DNA of 41,307 bases from Chara braunii. Its lineage: Eukaryota; Streptophyta; Charophyceae; Charales; Characeae. The position numbers and the translations under genes were made by a program. The stretch lies in assembly GCA_003427395.1 (NCBI GenBank), contig BFEA01000044.1, forward strand, positions 1,399,114 to 1,440,420. Direction: 5' to 3'. The notes beneath the pieces are model-generated. The model was not told the DNA's origin. It was given only the letters and a program-made list of their open reading frames with translations, and ran no database searches. This document shows, in pieces, positions 31,890 to 41,307 of this stretch (its first letter is position 1; each line of letters starts with the position of its first letter).

Positions 31890-34800
31890 TCACTCTTGGT
31901 CAGGTTTCACGGATCCACGGTGAGAGGACCAGACCCCTCGTGGAATGTACCGCTGCCAGCTTACGGTTCTTGGCCCATGTTCGGAGAAACCACAACAAAT
32001 GCCTTCTACTTCCCTTCCCTGACTTGGCTTTTTTCCTCCAGTCCACTCGAATAGCTGCCTCAGACCGCTCTTGATGCTGCTTTTGATCTCGAGGTCCGAC
32101 AGGGGTCTTTTCTGAAACCTTGCTATGTTTCTGTCCCTCCACAGGACTTCACAGATCAGGCCTCTTGTCACATGCGCTACGTAACCCCAACCTCGATGTC
32201 CTTTTACACTTGGAGGGAGGAAACCCAGTAAAACCCATCTTTCGTCCCATACAACTCCGTCTCCCCCAAACTCTCTCCAGTGATGTGACCACCACATCCA
32301 GACCCGTTTAGAGGCCGGGCACTCCCACCACAGGTGCCGCATTGACTCAAAAGGCTATCTGCATCTCGTGCAACCGAGCTCAACTGCCATCCCTCTCCCC
32401 GTTAGCCAGACTGTTGAGGGGGTCATTAGCATAGAGAGTAGCCAGAGGATACTTACCTACTTACCATTAGACATATAGATGAAGCTCTTCCACAGTCTCT
32501 CGAATTCTGCTTCTGCTCCCACGAGGTCCTGCGTGTAGTGTTGCAATCTGGGTTGGGGTTCTACCTGGCTTAGCCGCAAGTTGGTACCCCTGCACTACGG
32601 AGTAATCTAGTAGCTTCAGGTTCGGAGCGTCCTCACTTCGGGACGGCCAGCTCCAGGCCTGCAGATCGATGCATAGTTGTCTGAGCAGCACTCTCCCTAC
32701 CCAGATTTGTCTGCAACGTCTTGAATCTTTCTCACGCCTCTCAACCACCCTCACTTGGGCAGGGTTGTCCCATGTCTTGATGATAGTTTCCTTGATCCGG
32801 ACAAGGGCATTCGAGAAGTCGACACAACGCCACCGTTCTACCTTCCTGAAGCCACTCGGGAGACGATCCAACACCTTTCACAACACGTTCCTTCCCCCTC
32901 CGTTTCTGACTTGTACCAGGTTCCAACTGGGTCTTGTCCCTCTGGGCCAAGCAGTTCCTGCCACTGTTGGGGGATCTTCGACACGATGTTGTGCAAGTGT
33001 TCCCCTACACGTTGCACCCTTTCAGTCTGTCCTTAACCTCGTACAACGGTTTCCTATCTCCTTTCCATGGGCACCACAGGTCCTCCACTCTCAACACGCC
33101 ACGCTTTACCCAGGCTTGACCAAATGACCCCGTGGACCCATCTGCAGGGAAGGGTATCCCTGCCTGATTCAAAATTGCGGTATTATCGAACAGTAACTGG
33201 CGCAATACTTCCTCCTTTGTGGCTGGCTGTTGTGGGACGTCCGCCGGAAGTTTTCGCCATGCACGACGGATAGGCTCCCGAAATGCCGATCGGAGGCGCT
33301 TCTTCGTGAATGAGGGCATAAAGAAGCACGCCCAGGCGTCCTCCAGGCAACTCAGTCCCCATTCCCTTGCCAAGATGCGCTCGGTCAGCGTAATCCAGTG
33401 CTCCCTTTCCGTTGCATTGGCCACCTTGGAGACCCAACTCCGCAGTTGGGTCTGATTTTTCCGTGCAGGATCTACAATTCCGAGTCCGCCTTTTTCCCTG
33501 GGAAACGACAGGGTGTCTAGTGCCACTTTGGAGATGAAGCCCTCCGAATTCTGAGCTTTTGGTTTCCAGAGGAACCGGGACACCAGCCTTCTGATGGCTT
33601 TCACCACGCCCTCCGCTAGTTCCCTTACCATGGTGACGAACCATAGTATTGAGAATAATGTTGCGTTTACCACTAAGGCTCACCCCACGATTGAGAGGTG
33701 TCATGCAGCTCCCCACACCCTGAGTCTGGCCGCCATCCGCTGCTGCAGCAGCAACCCTTGCCCTGAGGCGTCCATCTGTAAGCTGATTAGGACGCCTGGG
33801 AACCTTTCCTCTTCCCCATTGGTTATTCTCTTCATTCCCCATTTTACCTTTAGTTCAAACTGGCCATGGAGCAGATATGACGATTTACCCCAATTCACTG
33901 TGGCTTTGGATAGTACTGAGTATTCAATCATGATGGATTTCAACGCCGTAAGCGAGGGCATAGAGTTCTCACAAACTGTGAACAGGTCATCCGCCAAGGC
34001 TTTCACCCGACATTCCTCCCTGGTGTGCAGCTGCAGATCCTTGATGAGTGGGTGACGACGGATTCTGTTCAAGAGTACCTCCATTTGTAGCACGAAGATG
34101 AGTGGCGCAAGAGGGCAACCCTTGCCTTAAAGACCTTGACAGCGTGAAAGAGTCGAAGAGGTGCCCATTTATCATCACAGCGGACGTTAAAAACGTAAAC
34201 ATTGCGGTGACCCATGAGCAGAAATTGTCTCCGAATCCCATCTTTCGCAGGGTGGTAAGGACGAAGGTCCGACCCACCTTGTCGTAGGCCTTCTCCAAGT
34301 CGAGGAGGAGGACTTCCATATCCGCATTCTCGGCTTGCACAACTTCCATCGTCTCGATGGCGGTCACTATGTTGTTGAAAATTGTCCGTCCTTGTACGAA
34401 TGCTCCTTGGTCCTTCTCCACGAGCTCCGGTAAGTACTTCCCCAACCGTCGTGCAAGAGATTTGGCAAGAATTTTGTACGATAGATTCAGCAGCGAAATT
34501 GGTCGCCAGTTCCTCACTTCCGTCTTGTCCCCCTTCTTGAACAGCACTGCGATCACTTCATGTGTCATGCCCTTCCCTAACCTACCTCCCACTAGGACCT
34601 TATTGTATAATTCCACTAAAGGAGGGCCGAAAATTTTTCAGTTAGCATTGTAGAACTCAACAGTAAGGTCGTCCACCCCGGGGGATTTGCCTTTGGCCAT
34701 GGACTTGAGTGTCTGGGTCACTTCCTCCAACGTGAGTGGTCTGTCCAGGTCTAACTTAGCCATATTCTGCAGTCGGACTGTGATATCATTCCACATGTCT

Positions 34801-36135
34801 GACGTCGCAGACAGATCCGTGTTCACCTCCTCTCGAGGTTGCCTGGTGGTCAGGATGTCCGAGTAGTACAATCGTGCATAATGAAGCATTCCTTAAGCTG
34901 AGCAGGCTGCGGGTGCTGACTCATCAAATGGATGCCTTAGCATGACCATTTGCTGCTGCGATCTCCTTGGCTGCAACTTCTGGAAGGCCTCCTTGGACAT
35001 TGTATCGTGTGTCTCGATCCCTTTCACCTTTAGCAGTTCCATCCATACTCTCTGTTTGCTCGCCTGCAGGTTGTCCCACTCTGCCATTCTCCTCTCTCGT
35101 TCTGCAGCCCACACCATCGTTGAGATTGGATGGCCCTCCATCCTTTCCTCCGCTTCCTCTGCTCTCCTGCGGCAATTTGATTCCTTCTCGTTTCTGGCTC
35201 TAGCCAGAATCCTCGAGCAGACGTCTAGAATCCCAGATGTGATGGCAATCCCTCCATCTAACCACGCGGTCGTCGACTCAAATTGAGGTCTGGCCTCCTC
35301 CCATGAGGTCATGTATCTATCTACCCAGTCCTTGATCCCAGGCTCCTCCAACACCTGGCTGTTGAGGCGGAAGAATACCCTGCCTCTGTCGGCTCCGGTG
35401 TGCAACCTCAGATCCAAGACTACCGGTTTGTAGTCTGAGATTGGATTGCAGATGTGGCGCACTGTTGTCACCCTTTCCATGGACTGTTCACTCGCGAGGA
35501 AAAAAGTCCAATCTACGCTTGGTTACCGCCTGACCATCTCTGTGGCGATGTGAGAACCAGGTATAGCCCGGGTCCCTAGGGTTACGGATCGGGAATGGGT
35601 CAGATAGAGCTAACTCTGTGCCGAACTCCAACAGCGTCTGAACATTTTTTTTGTCTGCTGACTGTGAGCCCACCCGCAGTGCATCATCTAGTGAGAGGTT
35701 CCAGTCCCCTCCCAATATCAGTTTATCTCCCTTAGGCACCTGAGCCATTAATCTCGAAAAAAAAATAATCCTCTCACCTACCACTGTTGGTGCATACACT
35801 GTCATTAATACCCACTCTTCATTCCCCACTTCCACCTTGAGCTAGGCCTACCGGCCCCACATGTCCACTTCCGAATCTATTACCACCGCTTGCAAGTCTC
35901 GATGGAGTAGGATTCCCACGCCTCCCCGCGTGCCTTGGGCCGGGGCCCAAACTTGAGAGCCATCCCACCACATTGGAATTTCTCTTATTTTTTCCTCGCA
36001 CAACTTGGACTCTTGCAGCATTATACAGTTGGCCTTCCATTCATGTATCCAACTTCTCAGCCTTCTCCTCTTCGATCTCTCATTCGTATCACCCAACCCG
36101 CGAACGTTCCATGATACTACTCTAAGTTTGTTCAT
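31890..36135 (-). pseudogene. LINE ORF2: endonuclease, reverse transcriptase, zf-RVT
   Basis: Starts MNKLRVVSWNVRGL. APE-type endonuclease motifs are VSWNVRGL (N10), LQESKL (E42), GTRGGVGIL, LMTVYAPT, GGDWN and SDYKPV. The last is normally SDH, so the catalytic His is Tyr here (codon at 35430-35432). The reverse transcriptase has NWRPISLLN, KDQGAFVQGR, motif A LLLDLEKAYDKV, motif B RQG-CPLAPLIF (split by a one-base insertion near 34115) and motif C ALADDL with both aspartates. At the C-terminus, C-TR-C ... H-LWWE-C (about 32365-32320) is a C-x2-C-x8-H-x4-C zf-RVT finger. Stops: TAG 35848, TAG 35842, TAA 34893, TGA 34638, TGA 33701, TGA 33680, TAG 32355. Frame changes occur near 35500, 34115, between 33005 and 32874, and between 32467 and 32342. 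It would act in target-primed reverse transcription. Confidence 0.9.
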
Positions 36136-38644
36136 TGTCTTGAACTGTTGCCGCCTTTGATTGGATGCGGGTGGTTGTTGTGGATCTAGATCTTGGTCGT
36201 ACGCTGCTTCTGGATGAACTGGTCCTTGAGGAGACCCGCCATTCTTCTGTCAAGCTAGCAGCCAAGAACTCTGAGTGTAGGTTCTCTTCAGCCAACAGTT
36301 TCTCGTTCACATTCAGGAGCACCAGGGCAGAGATGCCTGGCAACACCTGAATTGCTTCCAGCTCTGGTACATTTCTCTCCCTTACCAGATCCATAGGCAT
36401 CCACCTAATCCCTGACTATGCCAGGGTACCTGCAATTTCCTCTGGTGTGCGAGCATCCAGCAGTGGAAAATACATTTTGGAGTAACCCTGCACTGTTTCG
36501 CAGAGGGCACTGACCATTACAAAGTGCGGGATGAGGCGTACTGGTACGTGTTCTCCATAGAGCCTCGTAGTAATCTCCATGATCCTTGATGGGGTCGGGG
36601 ATTGGTCAACCACCATGGAGGGGACTACCGGCAAGCCACTTTCTCCAGTAATTGCTAGGAAATATATGCGCTTGTTTGCTTTGGTGCACAGGAGCGGGAT
36701 CACACAGCGCTGCACGGTTTCCATCTGATTTTTCTCCACCGTGTCTGCTCGATTGTCCCCCCTCTGTCTGCTCACCACTTCTTGTTCATCCCTCTTCTTT
36801 GAACTTGAGGTTGCCGAGCTTTGCATCGACGATGAACTTGCCTGTTTGTGGGAGGCCCTGCGTTCATCCTCACTGCACTCGCTTCCCCATCTCACTTCGG
36901 ATCTGAACGTCACCGAGGTTTTGGACAGTTCTTCCCGGATTGCTGGTCCCTTGGCGGGAGCAGCATCCGTCTCTCTATTGCGTGCCCCCTCCTCCTCTTC
37001 TCTGATTCTGTTGAACCGTTCTTGTGGTTGCTGGCGCCAGTTCTGTGTTCCACCCTCTCTGCTCCTTTGGCCATCCCATGAATCCCATCTCCTGCTGCTG
37101 CTTCTGCGCCTTCCTCTACTCGTACCCTCTCTCTCTTCCCCCCTTGAGGCGTTTACGGGGGGGGTGAATCTGCTTGGTGCCAAGATTCTCCAGTCGTAGG
37201 CTGCCGACGAGTACAGCGGCTGCGGTTGCTCAATGCGGGCCGAAAGCCAGTGTTGCTGTTGACTGCACACTTGTCGAAAACTGTTACCGCATCCTGGTAC
37301 ATACTGCTGGTCCTGCCAGTGTAGGGCATTGGGGGGACCTTGGCCGAAGTTCCCCATTGAAGCCCCTCCGTTGTGGGCTAATTCCATGCTGTTACTCGGA
37401 CATTCATCCCTGGGCACCCAATGTGACGTTAGAGGGAGTCCCGTTCCCGGTGCTGGGTTGATGCCCCAACCTTGGTCCCCTCTCAGGTTCTCCCTTTCTT
37501 CGTACCAGGTATTTGCTTCCCCTCCTTGTGGCTGGGCCGACCATGGGTGTGTTGGACGCTGAGATGCTGGACCACTTGCCGTTGATGCGTGTGCTGGGGG
37601 GATTGGCTCTCGTTGGAACTACTGGTTGTGCATTTCAGCTCCCTGGCCTACATTCCCCCGGTACCCATGTTGCGCCTGGCTGGACGTGCCGACTGGTCCC
37701 GTACCCTGGGCCGTCCTGCTCTGCCGCTGCGAGTTATCTTCTGTCGTCACGCTCCGCACTGGTTCCACTCTAGTAGCTTGTTCCAGGTTCTGCAAGTGTT
37801 GAAGAAAGCGGGCCTTGTGACCTCCTTGCCTGCCTCCATTGGCCCTACTCCCATCTTCATTTGGCTTGTACTTCGGACAATTATCCTTCGTGTGGTAATA
37901 CCACCTGCATCTGCGGCACCAGTCCGTGTATGGGGAGACAATCTTCACTTTCCACCTCACTCCCTTTGGCGCTTGAATCAACAGTTCCTCGTCGACTATG
38001 GCTCCAGCTTCCGGTGGCATGTCGAACTTCACGTTCATGAGCTTGGGGCGGTCGCTATCGTATTTTGGGGAATGGACCGCCATCACATCACCAAACATGC
38101 TCTTCACAGCGCTTAGAAGGAAGTAGTAGGCGTCCAGCAGGACCCTTAAGGCCATGATCCAGAATTTCGTCTCCGCTTCTTGCATTATGACATCTTGCAG
38201 CTCCTGTTTGGATAGTCTCGGTCTGAATTGGACCAGGTACTCATCCTTTCCCAGTGTGATCTTCGGTTCCTTTTGTTTCACCAGCCAGTCTGTAATCTCC
38301 TTTGCTCTGGCCACATACGAGGCCACGTTTTGACCTTCAAACTTTACCCTGCCTCTCCTGACTTCTGGAGCGAACAATCTCTTCGCAGTCCACCCATCCT
38401 CGTACGCGCGGATCAAATCCTCCTTCACCGATCGTGGCAGTTTCCTTGCTTTTCCCTAAAATATAACTACTACCGATCTCTCTTTCAACCACTGCTCTTT
38501 GACTTCGTCCACCACTTCATCAACAACAGATCTCTTCCCCTCCTCGTCTTCTACAACTTTACCCAAGTTAACATCTTCGGGGCATACCCCTTCATCATAG
38601 CAGTGACCTATAGATTTCCTTACTCTGGCCATATCGCTCATCAT
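36122..38644 (-). pseudogene. LINE ORF1: RNA-binding protein with CCHC knuckle
   Basis: One uninterrupted frame of 840 codons broken only by three TAG codons (38456, 37619, 36416) and closed by a fourth TAG at 36122. The ATG at 38644 lies five codons after an in-frame TAG, so it is the natural start. Residues about 73-240 resemble the DUF4283-type N-terminal domain of plant LINE ORF1 proteins. A zinc knuckle CRRCRWYYHTKDNC follows (C243, C246, H251, C256; C-x2-C-x4-H-x4-C). Then comes a long Gln/Arg/Ser-rich disordered region and a second ordered part (about 590-740, including VIPLLCTKANKRIYFLAITG). The tail is Arg/Ser/Thr-rich. It likely binds LINE RNA and forms the RNP. It overlaps the ORF2 ATG by 14 bases. 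There are no frameshifts, unlike ORF2. Confidence 0.82.
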
Positions 38645-39118
38645 TACCTCTAAATTATGCTAACAGTGGCACACAAAGTATGATGGCAGAGAACCGGACT
38701 GAAGGAAACTCCCTCCAATGCTAGTCAGGGGGAGGGTCTGATCGTGCCTCTAATGTTAAATCTTCTGGACTTCTCAATGTCGTGTGTCTTGGCACCCAGT
38801 AAAGCGATTCACCTTGTCTTACGCTGTCGAACCGTTCGTCCCGCACAATGGGGGTCACCTGCAAACTTTCGATTTTGACCCACTACTACTTTTCCCCTAG
38901 CTTTGAACGAAGAATCTTGCGATTACGCCGTATGAGTCGGTGATTGTAAGAGAATGCCTAGGTGAATTATGTGTTGCCTCCTTTTCTGAGTACCCATAGG
39001 AAGTCACAGGAAGCCACAACTATATGTGAGAGTGTGACATGAGCAATGGGCCGTGGATGGCGCCTAGTTGTCAGCCGGCGATGGAGCACAAACGGAGAAA
39101 CGAGAGTGCTATGATTTC
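38645..39118. other. LINE 5' flank or 5' UTR, no gene
   Basis: Contains no recognisable frame. Part may be the LINE 5' UTR, but the 5' end cannot be fixed from sequence alone. Confidence 0.4.
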
Positions 39119-39345
39119 CCCTTGTGCCCTGGCGGGGGGGGTTCCTTAGTGTAGTGGTAACCCTTCTCGTACGAATAAGAGTATCTGCTCCGTGTTTCGA
39201 TCGACCCAGGATTGCCGACCTGAATCCTCGTGTCCGGCTGTGAATCCTATATCGAGGCTGTGCCTCGATATAGCGCACACTCCTCCTCCTATTTGGTGAG
39301 CCCTTGCGTTACGACCGATCTTTAACCACGGTGATTCCAGATACA
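39119..39345 (+). mobile_element. tRNA-like repeat C, copy 1
   Basis: Has an A box TAGTGTAGTGG starting at 39147-39148 and a weak B box GTTTCGATCGACC at 39194, 47 bases downstream. The 5' GGTTCCT partly complements AGGA after the T-arm-like part. The repeat continues to TTTAACCACGGTGATTCCAG. A diverged direct copy follows 248-255 bases later. The fold is too decayed for a functional tRNA. Confidence 0.5.
39247..39273. repeat. Perfect 12-bp hairpin
   Basis: CTATATCGAGGC and GCCTCGATATAG are separated by TGT. The stem sits inside tRNA-like repeat C copy 1 and is absent from copy 2. Confidence 0.92.
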
Positions 39346-39373
39346 AACGTGAATGCAGGGAAATTCAGATTTC

Positions 39374-39595
39374 GCCTTGTGCTCTGCTGAGGAGATGTCT
39401 TGGCGTAGTTATAACTCTCGTGTACGAGTACGAGTATATGCTCAATGTTACAATTGCCCCAGACTTACTGACTTGAAGCCTCCCATACCCGCTTATAATT
39501 TCTACGCCGCGACTACGATCCGATATAATGCTGCCTCCACATCCTGTTCCCGTGCGCTTCGGCCGAGCTTTAACCAGGGTGACTTACACCTCAAC
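39374..39595 (+). mobile_element. tRNA-like repeat C, copy 2
   Basis: A diverged direct copy of 39119-39345. It shares GATTTC(C/G)CCTTGTGC, TTGGCGTAGTTATAAC in place of the A box, and TTTAACCAGGGTGACTTACA at the end. The B box is lost (TTACAATTGCCCC). Confidence 0.5.
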
Positions 39596-40379
39596 TAGGC
39601 AGCGTGTGTTACACCGGTTCCTGACCAGGTTTTACCCAGCAGCTTTCTTACTGCCCTCTTCCTTGCGTGCCGTCTCCCAAGCAAGTGCATCTGAGATCTC
39701 GGCACTTCCCTTAGGAAAGTCCCAAGTAATTTGGAGTCTGCCCTTCGCTTCTGTGTCCGGAACCGACCTAGAGAATGTGGCCTTATGCATTGGTACAGAG
39801 CATCGTACCTTCCCCGTCAATACTTTCACTCACCCCGTTCTACTTAAAGAAGGAAGCCGCCCTGTGTCCCGCGATCCGGTGGAAACGGATTTTACCGCGG
39901 TAAATGCCCTAATTTCTGCCTTCGCCGCTCAGTCATTGACAACTAGGATTCAAAATCCTCCCCCAGGAAGTCCTTCCTCCAGGAGATTCCACATCGATGT
40001 ACAGTCGTGAGATTATCCACCCTAATCTCCTATCGCTGATGTCGGTAACATCATACCTAATTACTGGGATGAACCATATCCACTGCAACCGATGTGTCGG
40101 AGTAACTGCCGGAATGACCCAAATTTAGGATTCCATGCTCGTGTGGCGAAGATCTTTCTTCTCTACCGTGGATCTCCCTCTGTATGCTGCTCCTTGCTTA
40201 ATTCCGCCAAGCTCGTATCGTCCTTAGCAGCTACTACATACCGTGGTAGCACCGCCGGCATTCCCTCACTCTACCACCTCTCACCTCACGATTTCCTTTG
40301 CCTGCCTCCTCGAGGCCCCAGTGTGTCACAGTCTTCCCGACCTACCCTACCGGACTACCGGAGTGACTGCCACCATTAG
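39528..40379 (+). pseudogene. Unrecognised degenerate ORF, 284 codons
   Basis: One frame open across 284 codons except for TGA at 40008 and TAA about 15 bases later. The composition is protein-like (for example LENVALCIGTEHRTFPVNTF, then IIPNYWDEPYPLQPMCR), not repeat-driven. I recognise no domain. It begins inside tRNA-like repeat C and runs into the dispersed repeat, so it may be coding sequence of an unknown retroelement of which the dispersed repeat is the 3' part. The start codon is uncertain. Confidence 0.3.
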
Positions 40380-40545
40380 CGGGCATAGCCCCACCTCCGA
40401 ACGGGAGGAGAACGGTGCGTTTCGTGCCTCGTCACGACGGCGAGGTGAACGACCCAGTAGCGCCACGAGCGCTAACGCACGTGGCGACGCCGGACCCGGA
40501 GCGCTACGCTAGTCGCCCGGTACCGCCGCTCCCCTTGGAACAGGT
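40300..40545 (+). repeat. Dispersed repeat, third copy
   Basis: Follows the same order as 31020-31235: TACCCTACCGGACTACCGGA, CATAGCC-CACCTCCGAACGG, GGCGAGGTGAACGACCCAGT, GAGCGCTAACGCACGTGGCG, GGAGCGCTACG, then CCGCTCCCC. Divergence is substantial, but the order of blocks is kept. Confidence 0.6.
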
Positions 40546-40792
40546 CTCTCGCAAAGCAGTGAAATTAATTTTCCAGAGTACCACTTTCCCTTTTTTCCTT
40601 TTTGGTGGCGACACGTGTACTGTCGTTTGGGTGCGGCGCGTACGTTTTTGGTGACGGCGTGGCCAAAACGTACGGCGTGATAAAGACCGACCCTACGCTC
40701 CTCTACTCTGCACTACAGACCTCCACTTTCCTATCGTACGTTACTGCGCTCGACTTCGACTTTACTACTCTACTCTACGTTACCACGCTCGG

Positions 40793-40837
40793 CTTCGACT
40801 TCGCATGTGGATACACACACACGAGACCCGACGAAAC
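40793..40837 (+). ncRNA. Degenerate hammerhead unit (copy 0)
   Basis: The 3' half CCGACGAAAC (40828-40837) places GAAAC exactly 116 bases before that of copy 1. The sequence after it aligns with the tail of copy 1 (ATGG-G--GT, CACAT, GAC-G). The 5' half has been replaced by a CA-rich tract, so the CTGANGA core is missing. Confidence 0.45.
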
Positions 40838-40903
40838 TCTTGCACATGTGCACACACACACGACATGGTGAGTCCTTACCGATCAGCCAAACACATCCTG
40901 GGC

Positions 40904-40957
40904 AGACCGTCGGGGTTCAACCTCCTGACGAGTCGGTGGAAGTCCGATGAAACAGTG
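40904..40957 (+). ncRNA. Type III hammerhead ribozyme motif, copy 1
   Basis: The cleavage triplet GTC is at 40909-40911. Stem I is GGGG with CCTC around TTCAA. The core CTGACGA is at 40925-40931 (position 7 is free in hammerheads). Stem II is GTCGG (40932-40936) with CCGAT (40944-40948) around a 7-base loop, closed next to the core by a G-T wobble. GAAAC is at 40949-40953. Stem III is weak: G-C, one C-A mismatch, C-G, A-T. All core bases are present, so activity is possible but the helices are suboptimal. Confidence 0.7.
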
Positions 40958-41019
40958 GCGTAGCCATGCTTTTTTTAATGGAGTTGTGTATGGCGAACTG
41001 AGGCACATACTTCCTTCGA

Positions 41020-41074
41020 AGACTGTCGGTGTTCAACCTCCAGATGAGTCGGTGGAAGCCTGACGAAACAGTCT
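41020..41074 (+). ncRNA. Type III hammerhead ribozyme motif, copy 2
   Basis: Stem III is perfect: AGACTG (41020-41025) pairs with CAGTCT (41069-41074), extended by T41026 with A41068. The cleavage triplet GTC is at 41025-41027. Stem I is GGTG/CCTC with one mismatch. The core is CAGATGA at 41041-41047, where the conserved second base T has become A. Stem II is GTCGG (41048-41052) with CTGAC (41060-41064). GAAAC is at 41065-41069. The geometry is complete, but the core substitution probably impairs cleavage. Confidence 0.75.
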
Positions 41075-41280
41075 GACTTAGTCATATTTTTTTCATGGAG
41101 TTACACACTGAGGTTTCTTACTTGTTGGAGTATGGCTCCTCATCCTGAAGGTTGGACGCTGAGCAGTGCACTGCATCGAGACTTTCAGATGACCATGCTA
41201 TGATGACCGACGGTGAGTTAACTCTACTTTGTCACTGATGTCTGCTCCTTTTGTTTCTTTGTTCGCTTCGAACTACAAGC

Positions 41281-41304
41281 GTGTGTGTGTGTGTGTGTGT
41301 GTGT
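41281..41304 (+). repeat. (GT)12 microsatellite at window edge
   Basis: Perfect GT repeats ending three bases before the window end. Confidence 0.95.
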
Positions 41305-41307
41305 ATG

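Larger units (their letters stand above)
31236..38644 (-). mobile_element. Near full-length L1-type LINE (inactivated)
   Basis: About 7.4 kb: ORF1 (38644-36122), overlapping ORF2 (36135-31890), a 3' UTR of roughly 626 bases (31264-31889) and an A28 tail. The gene order, APE-type endonuclease, RT with SLRQGCPLAP-type motif and C-terminal zf-RVT finger place it among plant-type L1 non-LTR elements. The 5' UTR limit is not defined, and I found no clear target-site duplication. ORF2 has at least four frameshifts and seven in-frame stops, so this copy cannot move by itself. Confidence 0.88.

Noticed and set aside
31890-38644. Reassigned UAG codon in the LINE
   Set aside because: ORF2 also has TAA and TGA stops and frameshifts, so ordinary decay explains the element; the Jagunal-like gene needs no recoding.
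1-41307. CRISPR array, bacterial operons or phage
   Set aside because: No regular repeat-spacer structure, no prokaryotic gene clusters, and clear eukaryotic transposable elements throughout.

Overview
This window reads as repeat-dense, gene-poor nuclear DNA of a eukaryote, most likely a streptophyte (plant-lineage) organism. A charophyte alga such as Chara is my best guess. The evidence is a plant-style Jagunal-like membrane protein gene, an L1-type LINE whose ORF2 ends in a plant-type zf-RVT zinc finger, Ty3-like integrase and gag remnants, several tRNA-derived SINE-like repeats, hAT-type MITEs and many microsatellites. A 237-bp assembly gap lies at 18230-18466. The species guess is inference.

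Layout. 1-4.5 kb: pyrimidine-rich minisatellite, a near-perfect hairpin (720-830), an inverted hammerhead-ribozyme-like remnant (1980-2021, minus) and a three-copy ~370-bp repeat. 4.5-5.5 kb: the only convincing host gene, an intron-free Jagunal-like ORF (4867-5442, plus) followed 12 nt later by A18. 5.5-11.6 kb: local duplications, two unrecognised ORFs, a hairpin (8029-8120), a (CT)n tract, a GTGCTTGGTG minisatellite and a 1.4-kb purine-rich satellite with a 135-bp unit. 11.6-15.1 kb: a tandem pair of tRNA-like repeats, then decayed integrase-tail and gag segments. 15-31 kb: mostly non-coding, with a second tRNA-like family (16.2 and 24.3 kb), a 296-bp MITE (19664-19959), two nested hAT-like MITEs with intact 8-bp target duplications (21537-22100) and several tandem arrays. 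31.2-38.6 kb: a nearly full-length but inactivated minus-strand LINE with ORF1, an ORF2 (endonuclease, reverse transcriptase, zf-RVT), a 3' UTR and an A28 tail. 38.6-41.3 kb: duplicated tRNA-like repeats, an orphan degenerate ORF, and three hammerhead-ribozyme-like motifs in exact 116-nt register.

How the parts relate. No metabolic pathway or operon is visible; the sequence is a layered record of transposable elements. The most unusual item is the 116-nt tandem hammerhead array at the right edge, with type III geometry like that of plant retrozymes. One copy has an intact catalytic core, and its neighbour has perfect stems with one core substitution. A shorter relative sits 39 kb away in inverted orientation. 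The LINE supplies a plausible reverse transcriptase class for mobilising SINE-like and retrozyme-like RNAs, but this copy is dead.
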